From Margaritispora aquatica (lineage: Eukaryota; Ascomycota; Leotiomycetes; Helotiales; Discinellaceae), in NCBI GenBank assembly GCA_007644065.1, contig VJWN01000010.1, positions 1,116,001-1,180,000 on the forward strand: a DNA stretch of 64,000 nucleotides, read 5' to 3'. This document shows, in pieces, positions 34,946 through 46,620 of this stretch (positions within the stretch are counted from its first letter, which is position 1; the number at the start of each line of letters is the position of its first letter). A program made the translations under genes and the position numbers. Below the pieces are notes generated by a model. That model saw only the letters and a list, made by a program, of their open reading frames with translations, did not search any database and was not told where the DNA came from.

Positions 34946-37060
34946 ATGGGCAAAACCACCGATCCCCCACCATCGTACGGCGATCCTCCAGGATACAGCG
35001 CCTCTGCTCCCCCGCCATCTTATACGTCACGGGGATATCACGTGAACGAGAATGCACGCGTTCCCCGTCGTCAGGAGCAGAGAGGGCGTGATGAGGAGAG
35101 GGACGATGGTGTTGATGAGAGGTCGTCGTTACTAGGTCGGTTGGGGATTGTATTCGTCGCTACAAACACGTCGCCCAGCCAAGAAAACGCACACAGCTAC
35201 ACCACCTTCCCTCCACCACAATCGAACACACGCTATTATAGACAGAGACAAAGACGACAACGGCAAGCACGTACGCCATGCCGTCGCTTGTTCATCTTCC
35301 TTGCTGCGACTGTGCTGGCACTGTGTCTGGTTCTGGCGCTGAATTATGCCGTTTGGATGGGCCTAATCGGCGACGGTACTGGTGATGGTCCTATGCCGAG
35401 GCCGGAGCCATTGAAGAAAACAGTCAGAGTGGCCGTCGTCGGTGCCGGACCGGCGGGCGTGGGCTTTGCAAGTGTGTTGGGTAGAGAGTTCGGTGCTGAT
35501 GGCAGTCCCAGTGGTCTTAGGTCAAGTTGGTGGAGCGGAAGACAGAGGAGAGTCGAAATCGAAGTCGAAATCACAATATTCGAGCGCAACACAGGCGTTG
35601 GAGGTCGTATGCTCCTCGATCTCAGTCCAAATAACACACACGCATTCGGTCCCAAGGGCCTCCTTGCGCAAGACCTCGCCACTTCTAGCACCTCACTCCT
35701 CGCTTCTAGCTCGGTCATCCGCGCTCGCGCAGAGCAGCACCTTGGGTCGCGGTGGGTCGCTGATTCTGAGGCGCGGTTGAGCAAAGTTGCATTCTTCAGT
35801 CCGAGCCGCGATGGCGGTAAAGTCGAAGTGATGCTCCCCAGACCGGTGGCTAAGCTCTCCGTTTGGGAGAGGTTGGAGCTGTGGTGGAGGTATGGCGGTG
35901 CCGTATCGAAAGCCGCTGATATGGCGAAAGCACCGAGGGAGGGGATGGCTAGATTTGTCGCGCTGAGAGAGACTTACGGTGGGATGGGGGAAATGCTTCG
36001 ACACGCCGGTGGTGGTGTAGCGACTGCTGTTGCCAAAAGTGCTGCGGATGTCGTGCACGATCCTAACAACGGCGTGGGTGAGAAATACGTCCACGAGATC
36101 CTCTCCCCGCAGCTTAGGCGGCAGCTCGGTCAGGATGTCAGCGAAATAAGCGAGTTTGCGCTCGGTGTTGCACTGTGGAGGGAGAGCCAAGTGGGTGGGG
36201 AATTGACTGTGGGAGGGAGGATGGAGGAGGCGATGGAGCTGTTGCTTGAGAGGAGTGGTGTTAAGATTGATCTGGGCACGGAGGTTTTGGATGCGAAGAG
36301 GAGGAAGGTTGAAGCTATGTTTGGGAAGGACAAGTGGCAGTGGGACCTTAAGCTCGTTAGCAAGGACGGGGATTTGGAAACCGAATCCTTCGACCACGTT
36401 GTTGTCGCTGCGCCGCTTGAGGGAACTTTGAAGCAGAACCTTGACTTTCACGCCAATATCAGCAACGGCGATGAGGGGGTGAGTTACAGATCTGTCTACG
36501 TGACGATGGTTCTCGTCGATGGTGGTCTGAGCACTGTTCTCGTGGGCAACAGCAATGTGGATGTGAGCGAGGTTCTACCTATTCAGGGAGACTCGAAGGC
36601 AGAAGCGAGTTGGTTGGAAGGCGTGCATGAGATCTCGCATGTGAGGGATGTTTATGGCCCAGATGCAGACTCGTCCTCTGTGCTTGAGGTAGACACAAAC
36701 ACGGACTCGAACATCACCACGCAAGCCGTACACTCACTGTATCGCGTCACCTCATCGAAGCCTATTCCCCAATCAACGTTAAGTAGGATCTTCTCTCCTG
36801 GCAAGGGGACGATCAAAGCAGTGCACGAGCAGAAAATCGAGAAAGGATGGCCGTTGCTTTGGCCTAGAGGTTTGGACGAGGTTACAGAGGGGAAGGATAG
36901 TGGGTTTAGTGTAAGAAGCGAGAAGGAGGGAGGAGAGCAAGACCTATGGTCTCTAGACGGGTATGAAGGCTTTGTGGGGGCGGGAGGCGTGGATGCTGCG
37001 TGGGTTGTGGGTGAGAATCTGGGGAGGGTGGTGGGCGAGAGAATTAGAGGTGGTGCGTAA
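34946..37060 (+). CDS. Prenylcysteine oxidase-like FAD protein, membrane-anchored, with PPxY motifs
   Basis: Likely flavoprotein of the prenylcysteine oxidase/lyase family, which cleaves the thioether of prenylated cysteine to free cysteine and an aldehyde. One uninterrupted frame of 704 residues starting at 34946. Residues 7-26 hold three PPxY motifs (PPSY, PPGY, PPSY), known ligands of WW domains. A basic stretch (RQRQRRQRQAR) precedes one hydrophobic span at about residues 114-140, so a type II membrane topology is likely. The dinucleotide-binding VRVAVVGAGPAGVG (GxGxxG at 166-171) follows, with FERNTGVGGRM as the second FAD contact. The C-terminal half has the family blocks YVHEILSPQLRRQLGQDVSEI, DHVVVAAPLE and, near the end, DGYEGFVGAGGVDAAWVVGENLGR. 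Animal PCYOX1 has a signal peptide and is lysosomal; the cytosolic PPxY tail is unlike that. Substrate is inferred. Confidence 0.85.
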   Translation: MGKTTDPPPSYGDPPGYSASAPPPSYTSRGYHVNENARVPRRQEQRGRDEERDDGVDERSSLLGRLGIVFVATNTSPSQENAHSYTTFPPPQSNTRYYRQRQRRQRQARTPCRRLFIFLAATVLALCLVLALNYAVWMGLIGDGTGDGPMPRPEPLKKTVRVAVVGAGPAGVGFASVLGREFGADGSPSGLRSSWWSGRQRRVEIEVEITIFERNTGVGGRMLLDLSPNNTHAFGPKGLLAQDLATSSTSLLASSSVIRARAEQHLGSRWVADSEARLSKVAFFSPSRDGGKVEVMLPRPVAKLSVWERLELWWRYGGAVSKAADMAKAPREGMARFVALRETYGGMGEMLRHAGGGVATAVAKSAADVVHDPNNGVGEKYVHEILSPQLRRQLGQDVSEISEFALGVALWRESQVGGELTVGGRMEEAMELLLERSGVKIDLGTEVLDAKRRKVEAMFGKDKWQWDLKLVSKDGDLETESFDHVVVAAPLEGTLKQNLDFHANISNGDEGVSYRSVYVTMVLVDGGLSTVLVGNSNVDVSEVLPIQGDSKAEASWLEGVHEISHVRDVYGPDADSSSVLEVDTNTDSNITTQAVHSLYRVTSSKPIPQSTLSRIFSPGKGTIKAVHEQKIEKGWPLLWPRGLDEVTEGKDSGFSVRSEKEGGEQDLWSLDGYEGFVGAGGVDAAWVVGENLGRVVGERIRGGA

Positions 37061-37804
37061 GCTGATAGATGCGGAGGTTTTGAGTGTAATGATGGATGGG
37101 CTTGCTTGATGACTTGAATTTTCGCTGGGATGGGCTGGAATGGGTTGGGTTAGACTGGGATGTGATGGATTGATTGGGATGGGATGGATGAATCAAGGGA
37201 AATGGAGTTTGTGTGAGATACCTCTAAGCCCTTTAGCATTGCAGCTCGTTAATGACTTGGATTTACCTATGGAATGGCACTCGTGCAATTCGTTTCTATA
37301 GACAAAGGTTTTGTTAAGTGGTTAAAAGCCCGAATGGAATCTAAATTGAAATTGAAATTGAAACTCGGCTATTGCAGGACAACACACGCTTTACTTGAGA
37401 ATGTTTTTGTGTATAATATAACTATGGTAAGCCTTGAATACTAAAACGCTCCAGCATAGTTTGTTTTGCTTGATAAACATTAACCCTGTGAACAGAGCAT
37501 ATTTCGTCAAGGTAAAATTAGCGTTTAGATCTCAGTGACTAGTACGAAATGAATGTAGACACATATGGTCTTGCTACCAAAGTGAAATATTGTCTTAGTA
37601 CAAAGCATTATTTCATGTCAAGTCTATAGCTTTATCCTGCGAGGCCATCAAGTCTCCTGTCATAGGCTTTCATCAAGAACTGCCGAATAGCCGAGCTGCT
37701 TGTCCCAAAGCACGCCACAAGAGACCATGGTCATCAAAATTTCTTTGTTGCCATCGCAGCCATCAATCAGGATCCATTACTTCAGCATTTCCCAGAGCCA
37801 GCCA
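37061..37804. other. Convergent intergenic region
   Basis: 744 bp between two genes ending toward each other. Just after the first gene there is a degenerate TGGGATGG-type G-rich stretch (about 37125-37190). No gene. Confidence 0.6.
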
Positions 37805-38686
37805 TCACAGCAGTTTCAGATCCACAAACTTGATGGCTCCCTCCTGTGCCCACTTCGCATCCTTGTATAACTCTCGGAAGCTCTGAATGGTGTACCTTTC
37901 TGGCAATGGTTGCAAAGCAGGAACAAGCTTGAAATCCCTCTCCCTTCCCACACCCATCTTGCTCCACGACGCCTTGCCATGAGCATTCGTCTTCACGATC
38001 GTGATGCTCTTGATATGTGTTGCATATGCAAGAATATCCATCGACGAAGGGGAAGTCGCCGACCCTGGACCCGAACGCCAGAGCCGTGCCAACCAGATCA
38101 GCTTGCTCCAAGCCTCGAGAGTGATTCCGACGTGTTGGATGGGATTCTTGGCACAATAATCAATGAACGCATAGTAGTCACGGGTTCCAGACCAGGCGCT
38201 AGGGTAACGTGCAAGGCATAGGAGAACGTCTGTGTTTGGGTTGGTGTAGAACGTTAGGATACTGGTTGATTCGAGGCTTCGAGCAACCAGCTTGTGGAGA
38301 GAGGGTGGAGAAGGGAGCCCAAGGACTCTGAGACCTTCGGTGCGGGCCTCGTGGTTGGCGTGAAGGAGTTGCGGAAGCGCCATGTGGTGATTATCCATGA
38401 CAATTAGACGTGGTGAGCATTTCATAGCCTCCAAGCTCATCTTCCAGATCTTGCACCGCATCTCCACGGGTAACTCATTGAAGCAGGTAAACCGTCTCAA
38501 TGGCTCAGTCATGACGTGTAGTTGCGCAGGCGATGAGAGGACCGAATTGGATTCCATATTTGCTGAAGTTGCAGACGAAGACGCTGTTGTTTCTGCGCCA
38601 GTAGAGAGCTGGTCGAGGAGTGCTGTCGCGGTTGATGCTGAAAGACTGTTGGTTTTCAAATTTACGTCTGGCAGGTATACATACAA
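37805..38686 (-). CDS. 2EXR-domain protein
   Basis: Uninterrupted 293-residue frame starting at the ATG at 38686. Residues about 62-100 read FTCFNELPVEMRCKIW, the F-x-x-F-x-x-L-P-x-E-x-R-x-x-I-W signature of the fungal 2EXR domain, followed by PRLIVMDNHHMALPQLLHANHEAR, also typical of the family. The rest (YYAFIDYC, HVGITLEAWSK, ELYKDAKWAQEGAIKFVDLKLL) is characteristic of these lineage-expanded proteins. The first 45 residues are Ser/Thr/Ala-rich. The domain is common in large fungal families; its biochemical role is not known. No signal peptide or membrane segment is visible. Confidence 0.85.
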   Translation of the reverse strand: MYVYLPDVNLKTNSLSASTATALLDQLSTGAETTASSSATSANMESNSVLSSPAQLHVMTEPLRRFTCFNELPVEMRCKIWKMSLEAMKCSPRLIVMDNHHMALPQLLHANHEARTEGLRVLGLPSPPSLHKLVARSLESTSILTFYTNPNTDVLLCLARYPSAWSGTRDYYAFIDYCAKNPIQHVGITLEAWSKLIWLARLWRSGPGSATSPSSMDILAYATHIKSITIVKTNAHGKASWSKMGVGRERDFKLVPALQPLPERYTIQSFRELYKDAKWAQEGAIKFVDLKLL

Positions 38687-40834
38687 GTCATATTAGAGGA
38701 AAATCAACTGATATTGTTACTCAATGGGAGTGTTGGTTGATGTCGCGAAATGCTAGGTCAGATTATTGGGGGAAATAAATATTTGAGGCAACTTGCCTGC
38801 CAAATCAAGGTGAATTTGACCTCCAACAACCTTAGATTCAGCCATTTTCAATCATTTGTTTTGAAGTTAAAGCTTGATCTTGTTGAATTGCAAATTATCA
38901 CTATTTATTTTTTCCTCCATACCAGTGAAAATGTAGAGTGGCCTCATGTTTTTGACCAGGATTTAATTCATTGAGTGAAGTAATCTATTTTATTTTCTAC
39001 CATCCAATAATTATACCTCATTATTTATCATTAACAGAATCCTGACCTTTTATATTATTGGATATTCACTAATTCTTATGGCGCAGGATGCTAATTACAA
39101 AGGCTCGAACCACTTAATCACAATTAGTTGGCAGACTCTTAATATATAGTTCACTGATAGCAGAGCAATCCTACGAAAATACGAACGGACACTTCGTTGT
39201 TAGCTTTGTCATCTCTCGATCTACATGTTTGATACAACATCAGTGCTTTCTTCAAAATTCGAACTCCAATCAACATTGATGCCTTTCAACACAAAAATGA
39301 ATCCAACGGCACATCCCGAAGTGGCGCTCAATTCGAGCGATGGTCCACGATAACTCTTGCGGATACGAGACATTATTGCATTGATACTAACTTTATTCGT
39401 TACATTTAGCGAATAGCTACTTTTCTATTTAAGAAGAAATAAGGAACAGAATCTTCACGATTCAAACCTGAACTTAGTCGTACAATAGATATGCTTTGCA
39501 ATGGGGTGAGACTAGAGAGTGATTGATACAGCTACTCGCCCAGTGCTTCGATCGAAACAAGTTGGCTAATTCCCAATAAGGCTATCGGATCGAACGAGTG
39601 ATCGTAAAGAGCTCTATTAGCAGTCACAGGACAGCTGGTGGTCTTAACTTACTCGCGTCCCCACCGTTCCCAGTATGTCTCAGTCAAATTCAACTCGCTT
39701 ATTCTGCAGTAGTCGAGTACACGCCACGAACAAAAGATTGAGAGGGGAAGGGAATAGCCGAGACAGCCAAGAAGTCAGGCTCGCCAGGCAAGTAAATAGT
39801 GATGTCAGGAAGTCTCGGAATCTAGCAAGTCCACACTGCAATTGCTCGAGTTCGTGCTAGCTTGCATTGTTGGGGTGAAAAATTAGGTGCGGGTACGACA
39901 CGCCAAACTGACTCCATGGACAATGGGAGGAAAGAAGCGTCATGTGCCAGGTGTCATCGGATGCGGTGAACATCAACCATTTTTGGTGGTGGTGGTGGTG
40001 GTGGTGGTGGTAAATATTAGTAAGTGGGCTTGGTGTCAAAAGAAGCATTGTCGGGTAAGGCTCCGTTGGTAGCTCTTAGGGCGGTGAATCCGTAGAGTTA
40101 TGCAAGAACGACAACTTAGTTTAGCTCAAACTGTAGTACTACGGAGAAGTAAAAAATCGATTCCGATAATGACGATGAGATTGGGTGGCTCGAAGACACG
40201 AAGAGAAGTCGCGGTAGATGGATCTAAGTTTGAATAATGTGATTATTATAGCATCGACAAAAGACAAAGCCATGACAATTATGAGCTTGGCAGGGCTGTT
40301 ATAACGTCAAACTTTGCGGAGGAAGACTGCCAGGAAGACTAGGTAACGAGGGCTTATGAAGTTCGAACATATGTTGTGCTGGTAATCTCGAGATTGAATC
40401 TTTGTGGTGACTGGTAGTATGTGCCAAGAGTAATAATGAAGACGGAGGCGCAAGGTAAAATGGGGTTCTGGATAAAGGTGATATAAAATGGAACATGGAA
40501 ACACAGCGGGAAAGAATCCCGTCGGTTGTGAGAAGTTCTAAGCCCGCTGATTTATATAATCTGTGCTTTTAAATCAAGGGAAGAGCGGTTTTCAATAACT
40601 TATCATCGCACTCGCAAATTTCAAATAGTCATCAAGAGAATAGGTTTTAATAAAGGGTATATTGCATTGATTATTGCTCCCATATAAACACCTCTCACTA
40701 CATTGGCCCACAAACAGTAAACTAAATATCACCATCTCCGGACAAGCAGGCGATTAGCTGCAATGTCTTCCCCCAACTCTCCTCGCCTCACTCCCCTCCT
40801 CCTTCGCGTTCCAAACAACAAATTACCACATCTA
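38687..40834. other. AT-rich intergenic region
   Basis: 2.1 kb holding the promoter of the 2EXR gene and the 3' flank of the sugar transporter. The segment 38700-39500 is clearly richer in A+T than the flanking coding DNA. A (GGT)9 run lies at 39985-40011. No coding region or mobile-element feature can be supported. Confidence 0.55.
39985..40011 (+). repeat. Microsatellite (GGT)9
   Basis: Nine exact trinucleotide units in non-coding DNA. Confidence 0.9.
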
Positions 40835-42581
40835 CTAAACGGAAACCTTTCTCTCAACATCCTCAACCATGGCCTTGTCAAAAGCACCATCAGTAGCACC
40901 CATGGCGCTGCCGAAAGTCTCGTGGGGAACCCACTTGGAGCTGGTTCGTGGAGTCGTCTCCTCCATCATGCGGTCAACCTGCTCGAGGGAAAGACCCTTG
41001 GTCTCAGGAACCAAGAAGTACGAGTACACGAACGCGCAGGTGCAGAGACCACCCCAGACGAAGAAAACAGACGAGCGCAAGTTACCCTCCTTCTCGCCAA
41101 CCATGTAGGGGGTGATGACGGCAATGATGGTGTTCCAGAGCCAGTTGGAGGCGGTGGAGAGACCAACACCACGGGAACGGATGGGCAATGGGAAGATCTC
41201 ACCGATGAGAATCCAAGCACCGGGACCCCAGGTCGAGGCGAAGAAGAAGATGAAGATGGCGATGAAGGCGATCTGGGCATTGACGGCTCCGATGTTGTCG
41301 GCGATTCGGTCACCGGCTGCGTTCAAGTGGGTGTGGTTGAAACCGACGGTGACACCGATGATGGCAACGAGGAATTGGCAGATCAACATGCCGAGGGCAC
41401 CGAAGATCAAGAGGGGACGACGACCAAACTTCTCAACGGTGTAGAAGGAGAGAGGGGTGGAGCACACGTTCACGAGGGTGAAGATGAGGGAGATCAAGAA
41501 GGTGTTGCTGATGGCGCCGGTGGATTGCAAGAATGGGGTAGAGTAGTAGAAGATGAAGTTGACACCGGTCCTAGGTATTGTTAGTACTACATTTCCATGG
41601 ACTGTGAAATATGCTTACCATTGTTGCATCATCTGCAGAGAAGTACCCAAAATAGTGCGGCGAAGGTTAGACTTGGAAGACCAGAGAGATCCAGAGAAGC
41701 AGTTCATCCAGGATCCAACGAAACCAGCGTCTGGGATAACACTGCGCTCGTATTCCTCATTGGCGATGATCTCAGCAAGCTCATTTTGGATGTACTCGGA
41801 TTCAGCTGGCTGTCCACGAAGTCTGCAGAGAGCGGCGCTGGCCTTCTCGAGCTTTCCACGCTTAACGAAGTAACGTGGGGAGTCTGGGAGGCAGGCCAAT
41901 CCACCGGCCAAGATCACAGCCCATGCGAATTGGATACCAATTGGAATGCGGTAGGCGGTAGCATCTAGGCGGTTCTGGGTAGCGTAGACGACGCAGGAAG
42001 CGAGCAAGATACCGATGGTAATACAGAACTGGTAACCGGCAACAAGAGCTCCTCGGACCTTCTTGGGGCACTAAATTCCAATTGTTAGTGGCAAACCACA
42101 GATGGTTGCAGGAAGAATTGCTTACAATTTCAGACATGTAGAGAATGACAATAGCGGACTCGAAACCGACACCAACACCGGCAACGAGACGACCAGCGAC
42201 AATAACACCGAGAGGATCACCACCAACTCCAGTGATCATTTGAATTACAACACCGATCATGTAGATGGCGCAACCCATGATGACAGTCCATTTTCGGCCA
42301 ATTCGCTCAGAGACATCACCAGCGATGATGGCACCGAAGAAGGTACCAGCCGAGAGAATCGAGACGATGAGAGATGTGTGGGAGGAGGTGAGAGCGTCGA
42401 CACCAGCACCCTCGACGAGACCAATGAATTCTCCAGATCCAAGAACTCCATTGATGTAACCGGAATCATAACCGAAGAAGATACCTCCAAAGGATGCGAA
42501 CGCGCACATGAGATAGGCCTTCCATGTTACTGGCGCCTCAATTCGATTGATGTCGGCCGTAGCCCTGATTCCACCTGCCAT
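40835..42581 (-). CDS. Monosaccharide (glucose-type) MFS transporter
   Basis: Plasma-membrane sugar:proton symporter of the sugar porter family. Exons 42126-42581, 41619-42070 and 40835-41570 (introns of 55 and 48 bp) sum to 1644 nt, 547 residues. Signature motifs in order: FFGYDSGYINGVLG in TM1, the SERIGRKW loop between TM2 and TM3, VGRLVAGVGVGFESAI, EICPKKVRGALVAGYQF after the first splice, LPDSPRYFVKRGK before the central loop, MQQWTGVNFIFYYS across the second splice, EKFGRRPLL, GPGAWILIGEIFP and PETKGLSLEQVDRMM at the end of TM12. About twelve hydrophobic segments fit the family. The combination resembles fungal high-affinity glucose transporters; sugar specificity is inferred. CreA-type sites lie upstream. 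Confidence 0.95.
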
Positions 42582-45500
42582 TGTGTTTAAGTGAGGATAG
42601 ATGCAGATGGGAAAATTAATGAAGAGGAAGGCTTGTGTGACTGAAGGGATATTTGAAAACAGTCTCTGGGACTACCATCTTTATATCATCATAAAGATGG
42701 GGAAAGCGGGGGTCATTCATTCACTCAAATTCATCGCGCTTGGAAACGCGGACTGGGAGCTTGACCCAGGATGGTCAACGACTAACTTAGTCTCTCCAGA
42801 CTCAGTAGACTACCTTCGAGACCAGGTGACACCGAGAGAACGGCCGTCGATCCCATGAGAAGTATCGGATGGGGACAATCCACTCATCCAAGACCAACCA
42901 ATGATGGCATATAAGCCTGGTCGGCACGTCGACTCGGTTTTCCATCCTGGGTCTTCAAGCCTCTGAGTGGCTGTCAGAGGAGCTTGGGGAGGAAGACTAC
43001 CCATAACAGTCCAGAATCCGGGGGGTGTGGAGACTGGAGATGGGACAAAGCTGGGCTCGAATGAGATGAATGAGAAACGATGCCAGCCTCGTTGGCGCCG
43101 AGATGTCTAATACTAGCGAGAAAGGACCGACTCTCCTAATTGGCTCATTGTCTTGAATGAGCCTCTTGGGATTCGGTGGATCGTTCTCACCAAATGACTT
43201 TCTAAGCATAGACTATTGACAAGTTCGAAGAAAAAACTTTGCGGGGATCCACTGCACTCCAGGCGTGGCCCACGTCAACCTCGTGGATGAAGAATTTGAT
43301 ACGATTTGGAGGTGTTTCTAGGAGCCCTGACAAATGTCAAACACATAGACTAGGGGAGGACATGACCTCATGAAAGATATACCGTTTTCGAACACCAACC
43401 TCGGCAGCAATGCCTTGATATTTGCAATGTACTCGTCTTGTACCTACGCTCACAGATGAAATCACCCCCCAAGGACAACCACACTCAAACTCTCCCCAGT
43501 CCCCAACTCCCCGGATCTCTCTCTCTTCTCCCCATCGCCAAAAGGTAAACTCAAACTCAAACAAATTGTGGCACGCACCAATGCCACCGGCTGGTCGTAG
43601 CTTGGGCCCTTGCCATGGTGCCGAGATGCAGGTCTTGAAGTAGACTTAGTGAGGATTAGCATTCCTCAAAGTCAGCCTCTAAGAGGGCTAGTTCCATCAC
43701 GAGATGTATACTATTGGCGCCTAGTACATGCTAAGCATCTTTAGCCTCCACAGCTGCATCGAGGCACCGAAATCAGGCCGAGGATCTCTGAGCTGCTTCA
43801 AGTGCTTTGAAGGCTGGTCGACGCGTTGGGGCGTGACTGTGCGGTGATCGAGACACGGCAAACTCTGAATGTTATTACCTATTGCTTCGTCAGGGGCAAC
43901 GGTGACATACGCGAGGAGCGATGTGTAAAAGCCACGATCGGTAGTCGTAGAACGGGAGAGGCAAAGGAAAATGAGAAGCTCACGAGGTCGAGGTTGAGGG
44001 CGATGACACAGTGGATTCCTTGGTTTTTTTCCAATCTCCTGGTAAGCTACCTACGGCCAAAGGTGCCCAAATCATGCTTTTCTCGACTCTCGAGGTGTCA
44101 AATCATTTCCGGTCGGTTGAGGGAGAGACATATCTGGAGTATACCCCGGAGTCGTGTCATCAAGAAGCGCATGGCTCTCATGCTGATGCAAGGTAGCCAG
44201 GGAGCAAGGGGGTCTGAGTCGTTCCAAGGCCGTGGTAATCGGTCCGAACCTGAACTCGGACTTGATGATGCTTTCTGGCAAACAAAGATGTCACGGAAAT
44301 ACTGATGGCGGCAAAGTTACAGTACAGTACAGCCAGTATCGAAGTTGCAATCGGAACGATAAGAAGTCATGCACATGCAGTCGCAGTTGTTTCGGTCCAC
44401 CTTTGCTTCTTCCTCCACTCCACTGACAAAGACGACGACGTCGTTGAGTTAAGAAGCCAACCGTCCACTGTTTTGGAGATTTTTCTTCGCCATTTAATGA
44501 CGATCCCCACCAGCCACTGTGCTCCACAGTCCACACACCCCAGACTCGGCGAAAGATGGGGGCGTTTTCTTCTGGTTTTATGGGGATTTGGGGAATTTGT
44601 GGTCAATACTCCTTTCTTCCCACATTTATCGACGGCGACTCCGTCGTGATTTGTTGACGCGGATTAAAGTCCTTGTCGCGAGTGACTGGATGCTTCATGA
44701 TTTATCGGGCGGGAGCGGTTAAAAGGGCTGCATGTTTGAGGACCAGGACGACAGATGGGTGAGTTGTGTTGAAAAAGGGCCGAAAAGCACTGTCGGCGTG
44801 CATTCTGGTTCGTTTCGCATTGCTTCTTCCAGGTTGATGTCCTCGGGGCTACTATATGTTTTGCTCGCAACAAGCCATAAGGCAATTTGGAAGATTTCCA
44901 AAATATCGATGATTTTCATTGTTCATTTTTCATTTTCTTCTTCAATTGAATTGTCTGCATCGTTTTGTTTTTCAGCAAATTGAACAATGTTATCGATGCT
45001 TCTATATTCATCTCTGTCATGGTTTTCAAACAGAATATCCAGAGAGAAGTTGGCATCTGAGGATTCTACCAGCGTAGAAAACCTTTCATGTTCGATTATC
45101 AAAGAAGCAAAACAGAAGTCCGCAACTCGACTCTTCTGCCAGTGCAGAAATGTCTTGCGTTATAAGGGTTATCAGCAAAACTACCATCTATCTATCTATC
45201 AATCAAGAAGAAGTCCATTATTTCTATATCTACTTGCGTTCCTTCGTCTTCAGTTGGAGCAAGCTTTCAATAATCTCTTCGTCTTGCAACTGGTTATAAT
45301 GCTGCTCAAAGATACTCATCGACTCAGATTCTCATCTAACGGTCGGAACCCATTGCAACAATCAGCATCAACACCTCCATCGTCATCTCACAACACCGCA
45401 AGTTATCATATCGTTATTATCGTCGTCATGGTGTCGTTGCACGCAGAATCATTTCTTCGATTCACATCGTGCAACCACACACGAATTCGAGCCGAACCGC

Positions 45501-46620
45501 CACGATGGTGGCTTAGGTGTATATCGGGCGTACAAGGCGTACATCCATAGGTAGGTACAGACAGGATGACAGACCCAACGAAATGGTTCGGTCACACCAA
45601 CCATTTTCACTCTTGCAAGTGCGTGACCGAATTCCACTAATTCTTGTGCGTGCGTGCAACTTTCAAAAGTGTAAGGTACGTATTTCCAGCAAGGTAAAAA
45701 CCTAAAACTCTGTTTCGGCCATCACCTCCGACTCATTCAACAAACGAAAAACAGTTGGGTTTCAAGCGTGAAGTGCAGTGCAGAGTCACAAACTGTAAGT
45801 AAGCGAGATGGATGGGTGACTCTAAAGTTCTGCTCTATCCCTTTCATGCTTTAAGGAGGCGCACGCACGCACGTACGCAAACTGGATTTGACTCCTACGG
45901 CATTTGATCCGATGAGATCAGACCAGGAGCACGCAAAGGTATATATGTACGTGCGCGCTGAAGACTTGGATGAACAAACGGATGAGTGGAGCCGCAGGCA
46001 GCTAGGAACTCGAAGCATCGGTGACGTGAAACTCAGCTCTGACGTACATCTGTGCACAAAGTACACTATACACACCAGCGCCAACTTTCTCAACTCACTC
46101 ACCTCAGCTCAACACTCACTCACCAACTCAGCACAGTGCACAGTGCACAAACAATACTAGCCCTCAGGCAGCAGCACAAACGTGATCCGCAGGCAAGCAG
46201 CAATGGGAGGGAGTCCTCACATCAAAAAGTAAAAAGTGCAAATCAACGGCGAGCTCATTCCAGCAAGCTCAAACATCATCCGTCCGTTTGTTGCATAAGA
46301 AGCAAAAGTCTGACTGTATTATACTGTGCTGTACTGTACCGGCATGCTAAACGAGCGAGAGAGTGAGTCACGTTGAACTTGACTTGACGCAAACACTGGA
46401 TTTAGATACACGGGTTGTTACATGCATATGGAAGAGGAGCCTAAGAAAGTCCGCTTAGAAATCCATGGATGTTCTTCATTAACTCCGGAGAGGAAGTATA
46501 TGATGAGCTAGGTACACCTGTTTTGATGCCTAATATAACAATTACAATACAGCAAGGCAGTCATTTTTTGAACCTTCGAGTTGATATCTAAGCGTGTTCG
46601 AGTGTCGACTTTCACTCACA
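42582..46620. other. Long intergenic region upstream of the sugar transporter
   Basis: 4 kb. The part nearest the transporter is its promoter, with CreA-type hexamers at 42707-42712 and 43018-43039. GTACAGTAC is at 44322-44330 and GTACTGTAC at 46331-46339. Open frames of 60-187 codons occur on both strands without domain resemblance. I see no gene. Confidence 0.5.
43018..43039 (+). promoter_or_regulatory. Cluster of three CreA-type sites (5'-SYGGRG)
   Basis: CCGGGG (43018-43023), GTGGAG (43027-43032) and CTGGAG (43034-43039) all fit the CreA/Cre1 carbon-repressor consensus, within 22 bp and about 440-460 bp upstream of the transporter start. A further GCGGGG lies at 42707-42712. Single sites are common by chance; the close spacing is what supports the call. 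Confidence 0.4.

Noticed and set aside
38700..39500. AT-rich block that might be a RIP-mutated transposon
   Set aside because: No terminal repeats, no transposase or reverse-transcriptase remnants in any frame that I can see; higher A+T alone is not enough.
40763..41584. 273-codon plus-strand frame rich in Glu, Gly and Asp
   Set aside because: Antisense shadow of the third exon of the sugar transporter, caused by the codon bias of that highly expressed gene.
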